Shown here in pieces: positions 55,374 through 64,000 of a stretch of DNA of 64,000 nucleotides. The stretch is from a bacterium. GTDB taxonomy: Bacteria > SZUA-182 > DTGQ01. The stretch spans positions 77,982-141,981 of the forward strand of contig JBFLZW010000006.1 in assembly GCA_040755755.1 (NCBI GenBank). The letters run 5' to 3'. The notes beneath the pieces are model-generated. The model was given only the letters and a program-made list of their open reading frames with translations. It did no database searches and had not been told where the DNA came from. The stretch's first letter is position 1. Every line of letters begins with the position of its first letter. A program made the translations under genes and the position numbers.

Positions 55374-57635
55374 TTAATTCTCGGAGGGTAGGTGTTTTTG
55401 GGGACGGCTGTTTTTGGAGGCCTTATCATCTCCATAGTACCGATAGTTGTAATAATAATAGCGGCTTCGCTTGCCAAGATCGATATTATTGATGATTACT
55501 CCCAAAAGGGGAGCATTGGCATTTTGCAGAAGATCCCGGCCCTGCATAATGTCTTCCTTACTGGTTGCCCCCCCATGAATCACCAGAGCCACGCCATCGA
55601 CGATACGGCTGATAATCACGGCATCGGTTACAGCCACCAGAGGTGGAGAGTCAATGATAATATAATCATACTGCCTTTTCAGCTTCTCTAAAATTTCTTT
55701 CAGGTTAGGTGATACCAGAAGCTCCGAGGGGTTGGGAGGGAGCTGGCCGCAGGTTATTATTGTAAGGTTAGGAATCGGCCCGTCATGAAGAGTTTCCTCC
55801 AGTAAGCACTGTCCAGTGAGGAGATTTGAGATTCCTTGTTCATTTTTTAAATTCATGAGCCGGTGAAGGCGTGGTTTGCGCATATCGCCATCAATGATAA
55901 CCACTCTGGAGCCACCCTGGGCCATAGTGATGGCCAGGTTTGCCGAAGTGATGCTCTTTCCCTCCATGGGATTGACGCTGGTGATCAGCAGTGCCTTGCT
56001 ATTACTCTCAGGAAAGGAAAAGAGAATGCTTGTCCGGAGCGTCTTATAGGTTTCACTGGTGTGGCTTTTCGGGTTATTCAGGGTGATCAGCTCAGGACAA
56101 GGCGACTCTCTGGTTTCCTTGATAACCAGGTGGGGAACAGTGGCCAGCAGGGGGATATGAAGGTATCGCTTCACATCTTCCGGAGTTTTGATGGTGTTAT
56201 CCAAATATTCAAGGAAGAAGGACAGCCCAATGCCCGCAAACAATCCAACGATTGCTCCCAGGAGAAGGTTTAACTTTTTGTTTGGCTTAATTGGCTTATC
56301 CGGCACTTCAGCCCGGTCAATAATTCGAATATTGCTGTTCTTCAATCCACGGGTAAGGTCGGTTTCTTTCAGACGGTTTAAAACCACCTCGAACATCTGC
56401 TGATTACTCTCGGCATCCCGCTTCAAGACATTATATTGTATTGCCTTTTTGTTCAAATCCAGGGCTTCTTCCTTCTGCTCGTTCAGGGCTTGGAGCAAAA
56501 TCCCCTCCTGGGCCACGGCTATTTCATATTCGGTCTTGATGCTGTTTACAATCTTCTGGACCTCGGAGTTGATCTTTTTTTCCAGGGTCTGTATTTGAGA
56601 GCTGATTTTCATGATGTTGGGATGCTTGGCGCCATATTGTTTGGACTCCCGGTTATACTCCCCCAGGAGAGCGATGTAGTCTTTTTTCAGCTCCTGGATA
56701 AGTGAATTATTCATGACCGAGGGAAGAGATTCCAGCATCTCTTCATTCTCTTTGCATTTTTTTGCCTGATCATAGAGAGTCTCCAGGCGGATCCTTTTTG
56801 TTTTGGCCTCAGTGACTGCACTGTTGAGCTCTGAAAGCTTCTGAACGATGATGTTTTGCTTCTCTTCGAGGGAGACTATTTTATTTTGCTCCTTATAGGA
56901 ATGGAGCGCCTCTTCGGAGGCCTCTACCTTTTTCTTCAGTTCCCCCACGTTCTGGTTCAGCCAGTCGGAAGCGTTCATGGATGCCTCATACTTGAGCTGT
57001 AAATTGTGTTGAATATACTGATCGGCCAGAGTATTGACCACCCTGGTTGCCAAAACGGGATCATGGGCCATGAAACTGATATTGACCAGATGACTGTTTC
57101 TGATCGGCTCAACGTGCAGCTTACCGAGAAATGCATCGATCAGGCAGGATTCTTCCCGCTCCCGCATCTCTTCAGGGGACAGGGTAATGGTTGCGTTCGT
57201 ACGGGCAACCGATAGAGGCATCAAAGAAATGAGGGGCTTTTTGATAGAATTCCCGATGGCAGCAAGAAGACCTTGATTATTTTCATCCCCACGATGGCCA
57301 ATAAACTCCCGATGACGGGCAAGAGCGAGAGTATCGATAACCACCTTGGCCAGCGAGCGGCTCTGCAGGATCTTGTATTGTGTCTGGTAATAATCAAGAT
57401 CTTGAGCATCCAGGGACATGACTTCCTTGATGGAGAGAATATTGGGGTTCTCCTTGTCTATGAGAACCTGTACCGTAGACTTATAAACCGGCCTGGTGTG
57501 AAAGGTGACTATAGCTACCGTTATCAGCGAGATGGTAAACAGGGTAATGACAGTCCATCGGTACTTTACTATCACTCGCCAATAGTCCCGCAGATGTATT
57601 TCTTCCTCATACAAACTGGATTGTTGATATTCCAT
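55374..57635 (-). CDS. Wzc-like polysaccharide co-polymerase with BY-kinase domain
   Basis: The 753-residue protein has a first membrane segment at about 26-46, a periplasmic coiled-coil region (about 60-430, EASEEALHSYKEQNKIVSLE) and a second near 440-465 (LLLGAIVGLFAGIGLSFFLE). The cytosolic tyrosine-kinase domain follows, with VVIIDGDMRKPRLH as Walker A-prime. The P-loop reads SVNPMEGKSITSANLA, in which the usual Gly before Glu is Met. The tail has seven tyrosines (SRYYYYNYRYYGDD) for autophosphorylation. It controls chain length and export with the Wza-like protein. Confidence 0.9.
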   Translation of the reverse strand: MEYQQSSLYEEEIHLRDYWRVIVKYRWTVITLFTISLITVAIVTFHTRPVYKSTVQVLIDKENPNILSIKEVMSLDAQDLDYYQTQYKILQSRSLAKVVIDTLALARHREFIGHRGDENNQGLLAAIGNSIKKPLISLMPLSVARTNATITLSPEEMREREESCLIDAFLGKLHVEPIRNSHLVNISFMAHDPVLATRVVNTLADQYIQHNLQLKYEASMNASDWLNQNVGELKKKVEASEEALHSYKEQNKIVSLEEKQNIIVQKLSELNSAVTEAKTKRIRLETLYDQAKKCKENEEMLESLPSVMNNSLIQELKKDYIALLGEYNRESKQYGAKHPNIMKISSQIQTLEKKINSEVQKIVNSIKTEYEIAVAQEGILLQALNEQKEEALDLNKKAIQYNVLKRDAESNQQMFEVVLNRLKETDLTRGLKNSNIRIIDRAEVPDKPIKPNKKLNLLLGAIVGLFAGIGLSFFLEYLDNTIKTPEDVKRYLHIPLLATVPHLVIKETRESPCPELITLNNPKSHTSETYKTLRTSILFSFPESNSKALLITSVNPMEGKSITSANLAITMAQGGSRVVIIDGDMRKPRLHRLMNLKNEQGISNLLTGQCLLEETLHDGPIPNLTIITCGQLPPNPSELLVSPNLKEILEKLKRQYDYIIIDSPPLVAVTDAVIISRIVDGVALVIHGGATSKEDIMQGRDLLQNANAPLLGVIINNIDLGKRSRYYYYNYRYYGDDKASKNSRPQKHLPSEN

Positions 57636-57708
57636 ATCAGTATTCCTTTATTCTTTTTCCGTTTTATTTTTCAAAAGCATGTTTTTGGGAATTCTCTTCA
57701 AAGAGAAA

Positions 57709-58623
57709 CTAAAAGAAACTTTCCGGAACATCGATAATATCATCCGCTAAGACCGGATCTGTCATTTTGGCTTTTATTTCCTGATTTCTGCCTCTGATAG
57801 TTCGTATGACTTTTATTCTCTTCTTATTGGCCCTGTCAGTAAGCCCCTGGGCCATTGAAATTGCCTGAAGGATCTTCATTTCTTTTTCCAGTCTGAATCT
57901 GCCGGGATACTTTACCTCTCCAGTCACATAGAAGAATTTTGCCTTTGGGATATAGAGGGTATCATTGTCCCGGAGTTGAAAATCAAGGTTAACACCCTGG
58001 TTGAAATCATCAAGGCTGACCGTTATGACCTGGCTCGGTAATCCGGCTCCACCTCCAGAATCATTCTTCAGGGCAGTGGACAAAAGCTCAGGTGGAATAT
58101 TTCCCTTTTCCCCGGAACGCAAGACATACATTTCCTGTCCTGCATCCTGAGCAAGCCCGCCAGCCGCGGCGATAACATCGACCATAGTGGCCGCCCTGGA
58201 CAAAGAGTAATAGCCCGGCTTATTGACTTCTCCCAGCACATATACCTTCTGACTGTTGTACTCCTTGACAGTTACCGTAACCTGAGGGTTAACCAGGTAT
58301 CCATCGGCTAAGCGGGCTTGAATCTTATGCTGCACCTGTTCGGTGGTGAGTCCCTTGACGTTCATTTCTCCTATCAGGGGAAACGAGATCTTATTCCCCA
58401 ATGAAACTGTCACCTCCTGTGAAAGATCAGGGTTATTCCATATCTCTATTTTTAATACATCATGAGGACCAACACCATAGTCTCTCAAGCTCAGAGAGGC
58501 AGCAAAGGATGAAGTGAAATAAACCATAAAAAAAGAAAGAAAAAATACTGCCGAATATCTTGGATGGATACAGGGAAAAGATGCAGGCTTTGCCGTGAGA
58601 GATTTTATTATTTTAAGCGACAT
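57709..58623 (-). CDS. Wza-like polysaccharide export protein
   Basis: The 304-residue protein has a signal peptide (AVFFLSFFMVYFTSSFAAS), the Poly_export domain (YGVGPHDVLKIEIWNNPDLS) and one or two SLBB domains (YVLGEVNKPGYYSLSRAATM and a second starting YVTGEVKYPGRF). It lacks a lipobox and is shorter than Wza. It forms an outer-membrane pore for the polymer. It lies 73 bases before the Wzc-like gene. Confidence 0.9.
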   Translation of the reverse strand: MSLKIIKSLTAKPASFPCIHPRYSAVFFLSFFMVYFTSSFAASLSLRDYGVGPHDVLKIEIWNNPDLSQEVTVSLGNKISFPLIGEMNVKGLTTEQVQHKIQARLADGYLVNPQVTVTVKEYNSQKVYVLGEVNKPGYYSLSRAATMVDVIAAAGGLAQDAGQEMYVLRSGEKGNIPPELLSTALKNDSGGGAGLPSQVITVSLDDFNQGVNLDFQLRDNDTLYIPKAKFFYVTGEVKYPGRFRLEKEMKILQAISMAQGLTDRANKKRIKVIRTIRGRNQEIKAKMTDPVLADDIIDVPESFF

Positions 58624-58713
58624 GGGTAATAATTCTCCAAAAGATCCTGTCCCAAAACAGGGTTTGCAAAAGTGACCCGCTTACGGGGAATACCGACTGC
58701 TGGATTCTGACCG

Positions 58714-60717
58714 CTAACTATACTGCAATACCATCTCCCTCCGTGTTTTTTCATTTACTGCCCCGATTACCTGCTCATTAATGGGGTTTGTACTTTCCTT
58801 CCCCGTTTGGGGATTATATTCAGGCACAATTTCTTTCAGCAGCGATTTTATCCCTGCCGTATCACCTCTGTCTGCGGCTGATAACAGCTCTTCAATCTTT
58901 TCTTCCAGGTCACGATACATCATTCCATTGCTGCCATTACCTTTCAATACCATGAGCCGTTCGTGGGGAGTAGCAACAATATGTTCCCCTTCGGTAATCA
59001 GCTCTTCATAAAGTTTTTCTCCCGGCCTGAGTCCGGTAATGTTTATCTTTATATCTCTATCAGGATCAAACCCATACAGCCGGATTAAATCCCTGGCCAT
59101 ATCAATGATCTTTATTGGTTTACCCATTTTCAGGATGTAAATTTCACCGCTCTTGCCAATTGCTCCGGCCTGCAAGACAAGCTGCACAGCTTCATTGATA
59201 GTCATAAAGTACCGGATAACCTCCGGATGAGTAATGGTCAGCGGCCCGCCTCTGGCAATCTGTTTCTTAAAAAGCGGAACCACGCTTCCCGCACTTCCGA
59301 TGACATTGCCAAACCGCACAGCCATGATTTTCGATTGCAGGGGCACCCCTGCGATGGCAGCTTCCTTGTACTTTAGCTGAAGGATAATCTCAGCCACCCT
59401 TTTGCAGGCACCCATAACATTGGTAGGCCGTACAGCCTTGTCTGTAGAGATAAGGACAAACTGCTCTACTCCTGCCTTCAAGGCCACATCCAGGAGGTTC
59501 TTGGTACCCAGGATATTATTATATACTCCCTCCCAGGGATGCATCTCCATCATGGGTACATGTTTATAGGCTGCAGCGTGAAAAACTACCTGGGGCTCGA
59601 ATTGCTCGAAAATTCTTTTCAGCCTGGGCAAGCAGGTTATTGAGCCCAGGACCGGCACCAGCCCCTGTTTGGGGAAGATATCCTTCAGTTCCATTTCGAT
59701 ATCGTACAGACTGCTTTCTGCCCGGTCGAGCATAATCAGGTTCTTCGGTTTATACCGGGCTATCTGACGACAGCACTCAGAGCCGATCGAGCCGCCTGCA
59801 CCGGTTACCAGAACACATTTTCCGCTCAGGTAAGCACCGATCCTGTCCATATCCAATTCAACCTGATTCCTCCCCAGAAGATCGGCGTAAGATATATCGC
59901 GAATTGCTGATAGATGAACCTTGCCGTTCATTAACTCTCCGAAACCCGGGATGATCTTGCACTGTATGCCGGTTTTTTGACAACAGGTTACCATGGATCG
60001 CATCTTTTCTTCGGATGCGGAAGGGATAGCAATAATAATTTCACTAAGATCAATGTCTTTCACAAGTGAGGTAATCCTCTGTATGTTCCCCAATACCTTA
60101 ACACCATGAATAAACCGGTTGATTTTATCAGGATCATCGTCGAGGAAGCCGACTACGGTATAACCAAGAGCAGGATTATTATTAATCTCGCGAAGGATCA
60201 TCTCTCCAGCGTCACCGGCCCCTATAATCAATACCTTTCTTTTCCTTCCGGCATCGTGGTTACTTTTCCTCCAGATAATTTTTCCCTGTTTGCCCTGGAC
60301 GAGAGCAATTCTGAGCATTAATCGAAACCCTCCGATAAGATAAACCGTAAGAAAACTGTCTATAAGAAATACAGAACGTGCAATGCCTTGAAAGCCGTAA
60401 GTAATCCGGATAAGCAATATAATAGAGAGTGAGCTGACTATGGATGCCTTGATGATATTTCCCAAATCCCGCAAACCTGTGTAGCGCCATACACCTCGAT
60501 AAAGGCCGTAATAAGAGAAAATCAGAATTTTTATCAAGACAATGGGAAACAGGGTATTTTTAAAATTGAAATATTGGATATGAGAAAATCTTAAGTCAAA
60601 ACGAAGATAGTACGAACCCCAATACGAGATTGTAAACAGCAAAGCGTCTGCAAGGAGAACAAACAGCAGATTTTTTCTGAGCTTATGCCTGATGTCGGAC
60701 ACACAATTGTCGAGCAT
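58714..60717 (-). CDS. Nucleotide-sugar 4,6-dehydratase of the CapD/WbpM (FlaA1) type
   Basis: Start MLDNCVSDIRHKLRKNLLFV at 60717 follows AGGAG by six bases; longer frames to 60960 overlap the ligase gene and are rejected. The 667-residue protein has four N-terminal membrane segments, a CoA-binding-like Rossmann part (VLIIGAGDAGEMILREINN) and the SDR domain with GAGGSIGSECCRQ and STDKAVRPTNVMGACKR. As in WbpM, Met replaces the usual catalytic Tyr. It makes a 4-keto-6-deoxy (QuiNAc or bacillosamine-type) sugar precursor. Confidence 0.9.
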   Translation of the reverse strand: MLDNCVSDIRHKLRKNLLFVLLADALLFTISYWGSYYLRFDLRFSHIQYFNFKNTLFPIVLIKILIFSYYGLYRGVWRYTGLRDLGNIIKASIVSSLSIILLIRITYGFQGIARSVFLIDSFLTVYLIGGFRLMLRIALVQGKQGKIIWRKSNHDAGRKRKVLIIGAGDAGEMILREINNNPALGYTVVGFLDDDPDKINRFIHGVKVLGNIQRITSLVKDIDLSEIIIAIPSASEEKMRSMVTCCQKTGIQCKIIPGFGELMNGKVHLSAIRDISYADLLGRNQVELDMDRIGAYLSGKCVLVTGAGGSIGSECCRQIARYKPKNLIMLDRAESSLYDIEMELKDIFPKQGLVPVLGSITCLPRLKRIFEQFEPQVVFHAAAYKHVPMMEMHPWEGVYNNILGTKNLLDVALKAGVEQFVLISTDKAVRPTNVMGACKRVAEIILQLKYKEAAIAGVPLQSKIMAVRFGNVIGSAGSVVPLFKKQIARGGPLTITHPEVIRYFMTINEAVQLVLQAGAIGKSGEIYILKMGKPIKIIDMARDLIRLYGFDPDRDIKINITGLRPGEKLYEELITEGEHIVATPHERLMVLKGNGSNGMMYRDLEEKIEELLSAADRGDTAGIKSLLKEIVPEYNPQTGKESTNPINEQVIGAVNEKTRREMVLQYS

Positions 60718-60769
60718 AGAGATCTCCTTTAACCATGTGTGAATCCAGTTCTTTGAAAGGTATACGGCA

Positions 60770-62983
60770 TCATATGAGAGGGACGGGACGAGAATGTCCC
60801 GCTGAGGTTTTGTCCGAAAAGATTTCGGCGTGAACTGCGACATCCGGATAATACTGGTGAACTGCTTGCTGAATATTCTGCTTATATTGCCGGTTGATAT
60901 GATATGCCTTCCTGAAGCAGCGGATAAAACGGCCAAAAGCTTTCCGGCATGCCATTTCATCTTCCATTTCCATTATTTTTGATTTCCACAGCCAATAGCA
61001 TCCTGCGGAAAAATTAATATTTGCCGACTCAGGCATGAGAGAGAGGGATCTGTCGTACTCCTTTTCTGAAGCCTCCATAAGAGGCTGCAGTTGATGTAAA
61101 TCTTCAAACCGCTCTCCCGATTTCAGCATATGTTCAGCTAATTTCAAATGGTAATAGGGATTCACCGGATTCAGTTGAATGGCTTTCCTGAGAGCAAGAA
61201 GAATCAAATTGTTCAAAACCTGCCCTTCCTCCTCTTTCCGGCTATTCTCATCCGGTGTTTCCTGATCTCTTTTTTTTCCGAGCAGGAAAGCCAGCCAATG
61301 AAAATATTCCGCATTCCCCCTCTCGTAATGAATAGCCGTACAGGCATTCTCCAGAACGGGGGATATCATCCCTTCAAGAGTGCTGTCAGGAAGAGTGGGA
61401 AGAGCCCTTTCCGCCAGCCAGGGTTTTACCACCACCACCACTGCACAGCAAAACCCACCCGTCACTGCCAGAGCCAGAGGCCATCGAAGCCAGCCGGGGA
61501 AGCTGACGGTCACTTTTTGAGGCATTTTCCTTATCCGCCCCCCACTCCGTAAGCTGCTTTCTCTCTGCCAGATCAGGGACGCCAGGGCAATCCCCATAGC
61601 CATACTCAACAGCAGGGCATTGGCTGGAATATGCATATTAAAATCTCCGAAACTGTGCAAGGCCAGCGAGACCATAGCGCCCATGCCTCCCAAACCGATC
61701 CCGATACTGAAGCTGTTTTTTCTTTTTCTCCAGAGAGAAAAGAAATATCCCAAACAAAACAGAAAAGAAACAGTGACCAGACCAAGCCCCAGGAAACCCG
61801 TTTCCGCGCCAAGCTCAATCCAGTCATGGTGGGCATGGTCTATATCATAGGTTTCATCTTCAGGATCCTGGTATCTCCGGTAAGCCTCTCTGAATGTTCC
61901 CCAGCCTGTTCCCAGCAGCGGGAAATCTTTTATCAAGCCCAGGGATGTTTTGGCAAAACGCACCCTGACTTCGCTGTCTTCGGCGATGTTTTTAAAATTT
62001 TGAACTGTTCTCTCCACTCCTGTCCGAAGCCCATAGATCAGGGCTATCGAGCAGATGATTAAAGAGACAGTGGCATACCGCCTGAACCGTTTTCGAAAAA
62101 ATAAGATGCTGTTCATGAAGAGGAAACTCACGGCCAGGGAAATAATCCCTCCCCGGGATCCGGAAAGTATCAGCCCCAGGACCATCATGGCTATCAGGAA
62201 AATAATGAGGGTGGTTTGAGAGAGAATTGAATTCCCGAGATCGAGGGATAACAAAAATCCTCTGATTCCCTTAATCTGGCTGCGGGACCTTTCTCTTGCC
62301 CTGATTCGCCTTCCGGCAGTGGCAATCAGAAATCCGAAGGTAATGGGAATGGTAATTTCCAGCAGGCCAGCCAGGTGGTTTTTGTTGATATATGTCCCTG
62401 TGACCCACGACACTGACCGGATATTTTCAAACCACCAGATATGCGAATATCCCCCTGAAAAACGCAAGATCCCATAGATCGCTTCGAAAATGCCCACAAA
62501 GACAAAAGCATAGACCAGCCCCTGGATTTTTTCCTGCGCGTCTGCCCAGTTGATAATCAGGAAAAATACCCCAAGATAGGCCATGACCCTATATAAGCCC
62601 ATCCTGGTAGCGTATCGATAGAACGATAAGGAGATAAAGGCTGGAACTGTCTCAAGCGCCAGATTGTACACCCTGAATGTTTCGGGGGAGATGACTTTTA
62701 CCCATGAGCTTGGCCAGGGTATCAACTGCAGGAGGATAAGGCCGATAAAGAGAAGCCCGAGGGAATGAAACGGCATCCACTCCACCAGCAGGAAATAATG
62801 TTTTTCCCTTGATCCTTTGATTATTGCTGATGGCGAATTCAGAATCCGGCTTACAAGCCAGCCGAACCACAGCAGGAGTACGCCGATCTCCATGACGGTG
62901 AACGAAAAAATGTGCACCGCCCCAAAAGCCAGAGGACAATAGATGATTAAAAAGATCAGCCCTGATTTTATGAGCTTGTTCAA
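60770..62983 (-). CDS. O-antigen ligase/Wzy-like membrane protein with C-terminal helical domain
   Basis: The 737-residue protein has about a dozen membrane helices and the Wzy_C/O-antigen-ligase signature (LLGTGWGTFREAYRRYQDPE, AHHDWIELGAETGFLG). A soluble region from about 530 is TPR-like (LRKAIQLNPVNPYYHLKLAE). It probably joins or polymerises polysaccharide repeat units. It overlaps the glycosyltransferase stop by four bases (ATGA at 62980). Confidence 0.85.
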   Translation of the reverse strand: MNKLIKSGLIFLIIYCPLAFGAVHIFSFTVMEIGVLLLWFGWLVSRILNSPSAIIKGSREKHYFLLVEWMPFHSLGLLFIGLILLQLIPWPSSWVKVISPETFRVYNLALETVPAFISLSFYRYATRMGLYRVMAYLGVFFLIINWADAQEKIQGLVYAFVFVGIFEAIYGILRFSGGYSHIWWFENIRSVSWVTGTYINKNHLAGLLEITIPITFGFLIATAGRRIRARERSRSQIKGIRGFLLSLDLGNSILSQTTLIIFLIAMMVLGLILSGSRGGIISLAVSFLFMNSILFFRKRFRRYATVSLIICSIALIYGLRTGVERTVQNFKNIAEDSEVRVRFAKTSLGLIKDFPLLGTGWGTFREAYRRYQDPEDETYDIDHAHHDWIELGAETGFLGLGLVTVSFLFCLGYFFSLWRKRKNSFSIGIGLGGMGAMVSLALHSFGDFNMHIPANALLLSMAMGIALASLIWQRESSLRSGGRIRKMPQKVTVSFPGWLRWPLALAVTGGFCCAVVVVVKPWLAERALPTLPDSTLEGMISPVLENACTAIHYERGNAEYFHWLAFLLGKKRDQETPDENSRKEEEGQVLNNLILLALRKAIQLNPVNPYYHLKLAEHMLKSGERFEDLHQLQPLMEASEKEYDRSLSLMPESANINFSAGCYWLWKSKIMEMEDEMACRKAFGRFIRCFRKAYHINRQYKQNIQQAVHQYYPDVAVHAEIFSDKTSAGHSRPVPLI

Positions 62984-63933
62984 TGGGCAGGTTCCTCAAT
63001 TTCCTTCATTACAGTTTTATAGATTTCTGCAATCTCTTTCCCGGTACGCTTAACATCTAACAAATTTTGAGTGAGGGCTTGGCCTCGCCGGGCCCGTATT
63101 AATGATTCATCTGGATCGCGCAGCACATCGATGATGGCCTTTGCAAGTAAATCCGGACGCCGAGAGGGTACCAGCCAGCCGCTCTCCCCGTCAATCACTA
63201 GATCGGGGAAGCCCCCAACTCTGGTAGCAATAGTTGGGCGGCAAGCCAGCAGTGATTCGACAACTCCTCCCAAATTCTCGGAATGGGATGGATGTACTGC
63301 AACATCGAAGTCTGGATAGAGTTGAGGTACATCCATTCTTGTGCCGAGAAAAAAAATCCGCTCTCCACATCGTTTTTTGCCATATTTCATAACGCTATCT
63401 TCATAAGCAATAGCATTGTTCCAGGCACCACCAATGAAAACACCAGCTATATCGAGACCTTTCTCAAGACAGATTGAGATCGCATCAATTAGATCTTCAT
63501 GCCCCTTAATACCTCGAGTTTGCCGCAGATACCACTTAGGTGCATACATGAAAGCTACCATGCCAACCAATCTTACCTTGTCATCAATACCTAATTCCTT
63601 TCGAAGCTTATGTTTCTCATGAACAGTAAAAATAGCCGGATCCGTACCATAATATGATAAAAACAGTCGATTCCGAGTGATTCCAGAGGCGCTATACCTT
63701 TCATAGCTCCATCGACACGAGGCGATCCAATAATCCAGCGATCCTGCAGTGGCTATTTCCGCTCGCCGAAAGAAAGCATGTTCCAGATGCAAAGGTCCGG
63801 GAACTTGAAACAACCTGGGAATTGGATGGTTTTTCCCAAGGGCTAAGCGCATAGTTAGGGTAGTCCCTACGAAATTGGTAATGTCAATCGAAAATTCCCC
63901 CACCGTGACAGCCGAAAATTCCCCCACCCCCAA
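62980..63933 (-). CDS. Glycosyltransferase family 4-like, 5' end replaced by IS-like DNA
   Basis: The chain from about residue 18 (NFVGTTLTMRLALG) resembles GT4-type glycosyltransferases: GMVAFMYAPKWYLRQTRGIK, HPSHSENLGGVVESLLACRP and VGGFPDLVIDGESGWLVPSR form the nucleotide-sugar binding C-terminal domain. The first 16 residues (MGVGEFSAVTVGEFSI) are encoded by two copies of GGTGGGGGAATTTTCG, which look like transposon-end repeats. About 80-100 N-terminal residues of the normal enzyme are therefore missing, and the gene is probably inactive or mis-started. Confidence 0.65.
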   Translation of the reverse strand: MGVGEFSAVTVGEFSIDITNFVGTTLTMRLALGKNHPIPRLFQVPGPLHLEHAFFRRAEIATAGSLDYWIASCRWSYERYSASGITRNRLFLSYYGTDPAIFTVHEKHKLRKELGIDDKVRLVGMVAFMYAPKWYLRQTRGIKGHEDLIDAISICLEKGLDIAGVFIGGAWNNAIAYEDSVMKYGKKRCGERIFFLGTRMDVPQLYPDFDVAVHPSHSENLGGVVESLLACRPTIATRVGGFPDLVIDGESGWLVPSRRPDLLAKAIIDVLRDPDESLIRARRGQALTQNLLDVKRTGKEIAEIYKTVMKEIEEPAH

Positions 63934-64000
63934 ATTATAAATTTATAAAATAGTTAACAAGTGAAATTAGTTGTTGAGATTGTGAATAGGGTGGAAACCT
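63882..64000. mobile_element. Probable IS21-type element end (partial, runs off window)
   Basis: TGTCAATCG at 63882 begins the likely left end. CGAAAATTCCCCCACC repeats at 63889-63904 and 63913-63928, 24 bases apart. IS21-family ends typically carry several such repeats beginning near a TG terminus. No istAB is visible because the element would extend past 64000. Confidence 0.5.

Overview
This window looks like a piece of a Gram-negative, probably anaerobic bacterial chromosome from a poorly sampled lineage (deltaproteobacterial-like or a candidate phylum). Lipoprotein signals, a Wza/Wzc-type exopolysaccharide system and a 15-motif multihaem cytochrome point to a cell with an outer membrane. 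Rubrerythrin, rubredoxin and a glycyl-radical activase point to anaerobic life. No rRNA, tRNA or CRISPR array was recognised. Taxonomy cannot be fixed from sequence reading alone.

Region by region. (1) 0-8.3 kb, plus strand: the end of a heptad-repeat protein, an ATP-grasp-like protein, then a four-gene run of caspase-like lipoprotein, LPP20-like/DUF4384 protein, small membrane protein and a 1178-aa lipoprotein with Ig-like, RCC1, split FN3/discoidin-like and Kelch regions. (2) 8.3-9.7 kb: decayed DNA with a broken SUMF1 gene, a broken IS5-type transposase and nested inverted repeats. (3) 9.7-21 kb: exported proteins, including a Thr-rich low-complexity protein, a sulfatase-fold/TPR protein, a 15-CXXCH cytochrome with discoidin/golvesin-like tail, a Tyr/Ser/Gly 12-residue-repeat protein and a GLYGG-repeat protein ending in one CXXCH. 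(4) 21.4-33.7 kb: YprB-like exonuclease, Nudix hydrolase, a compact IF-2, Lon, ADTH-synthase-like aldolase, several toxin-antitoxin (TA) modules in a visibly rearranged stretch before rarA, and a TPR membrane protein. (5) 33.7-37.5 kb, minus strand: phoU, rubredoxin, rubrerythrin, radical-SAM activase, SCP2-like protein. (6) 38-44 kb, minus strand: chaperone operon dnaK-grpE-cbpA-cbpM-htpG. (7) 44.4-49.4 kb: patatin and beta-propeller pair, then a MutS-family gene broken by frameshifts and an inserted vapBC module, preceded by a MITE-like element. (8) 49.4-64 kb, minus strand: two large paralogous membrane proteins with GATase-like domains, a Cys-rich exported protein, then polysaccharide genes (Wzc-like kinase, Wza-like exporter, CapD/WbpM-like dehydratase, O-antigen ligase-like protein, and a glycosyltransferase cut by what looks like an IS21-type end).

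How the parts may work together. The polysaccharide genes form a coherent synthesis/export unit. The chaperone genes form one stress operon. The most unusual part is 9.7-21 kb, where aromatic low-complexity exported proteins sit beside cytochrome c proteins; one of them carries its own haem motif. An extracellular matrix or electron-transfer role is inference only. The recurring TA modules, duplicated gene fragments, MITE and IS remnants show repeated small insertions in this chromosome.
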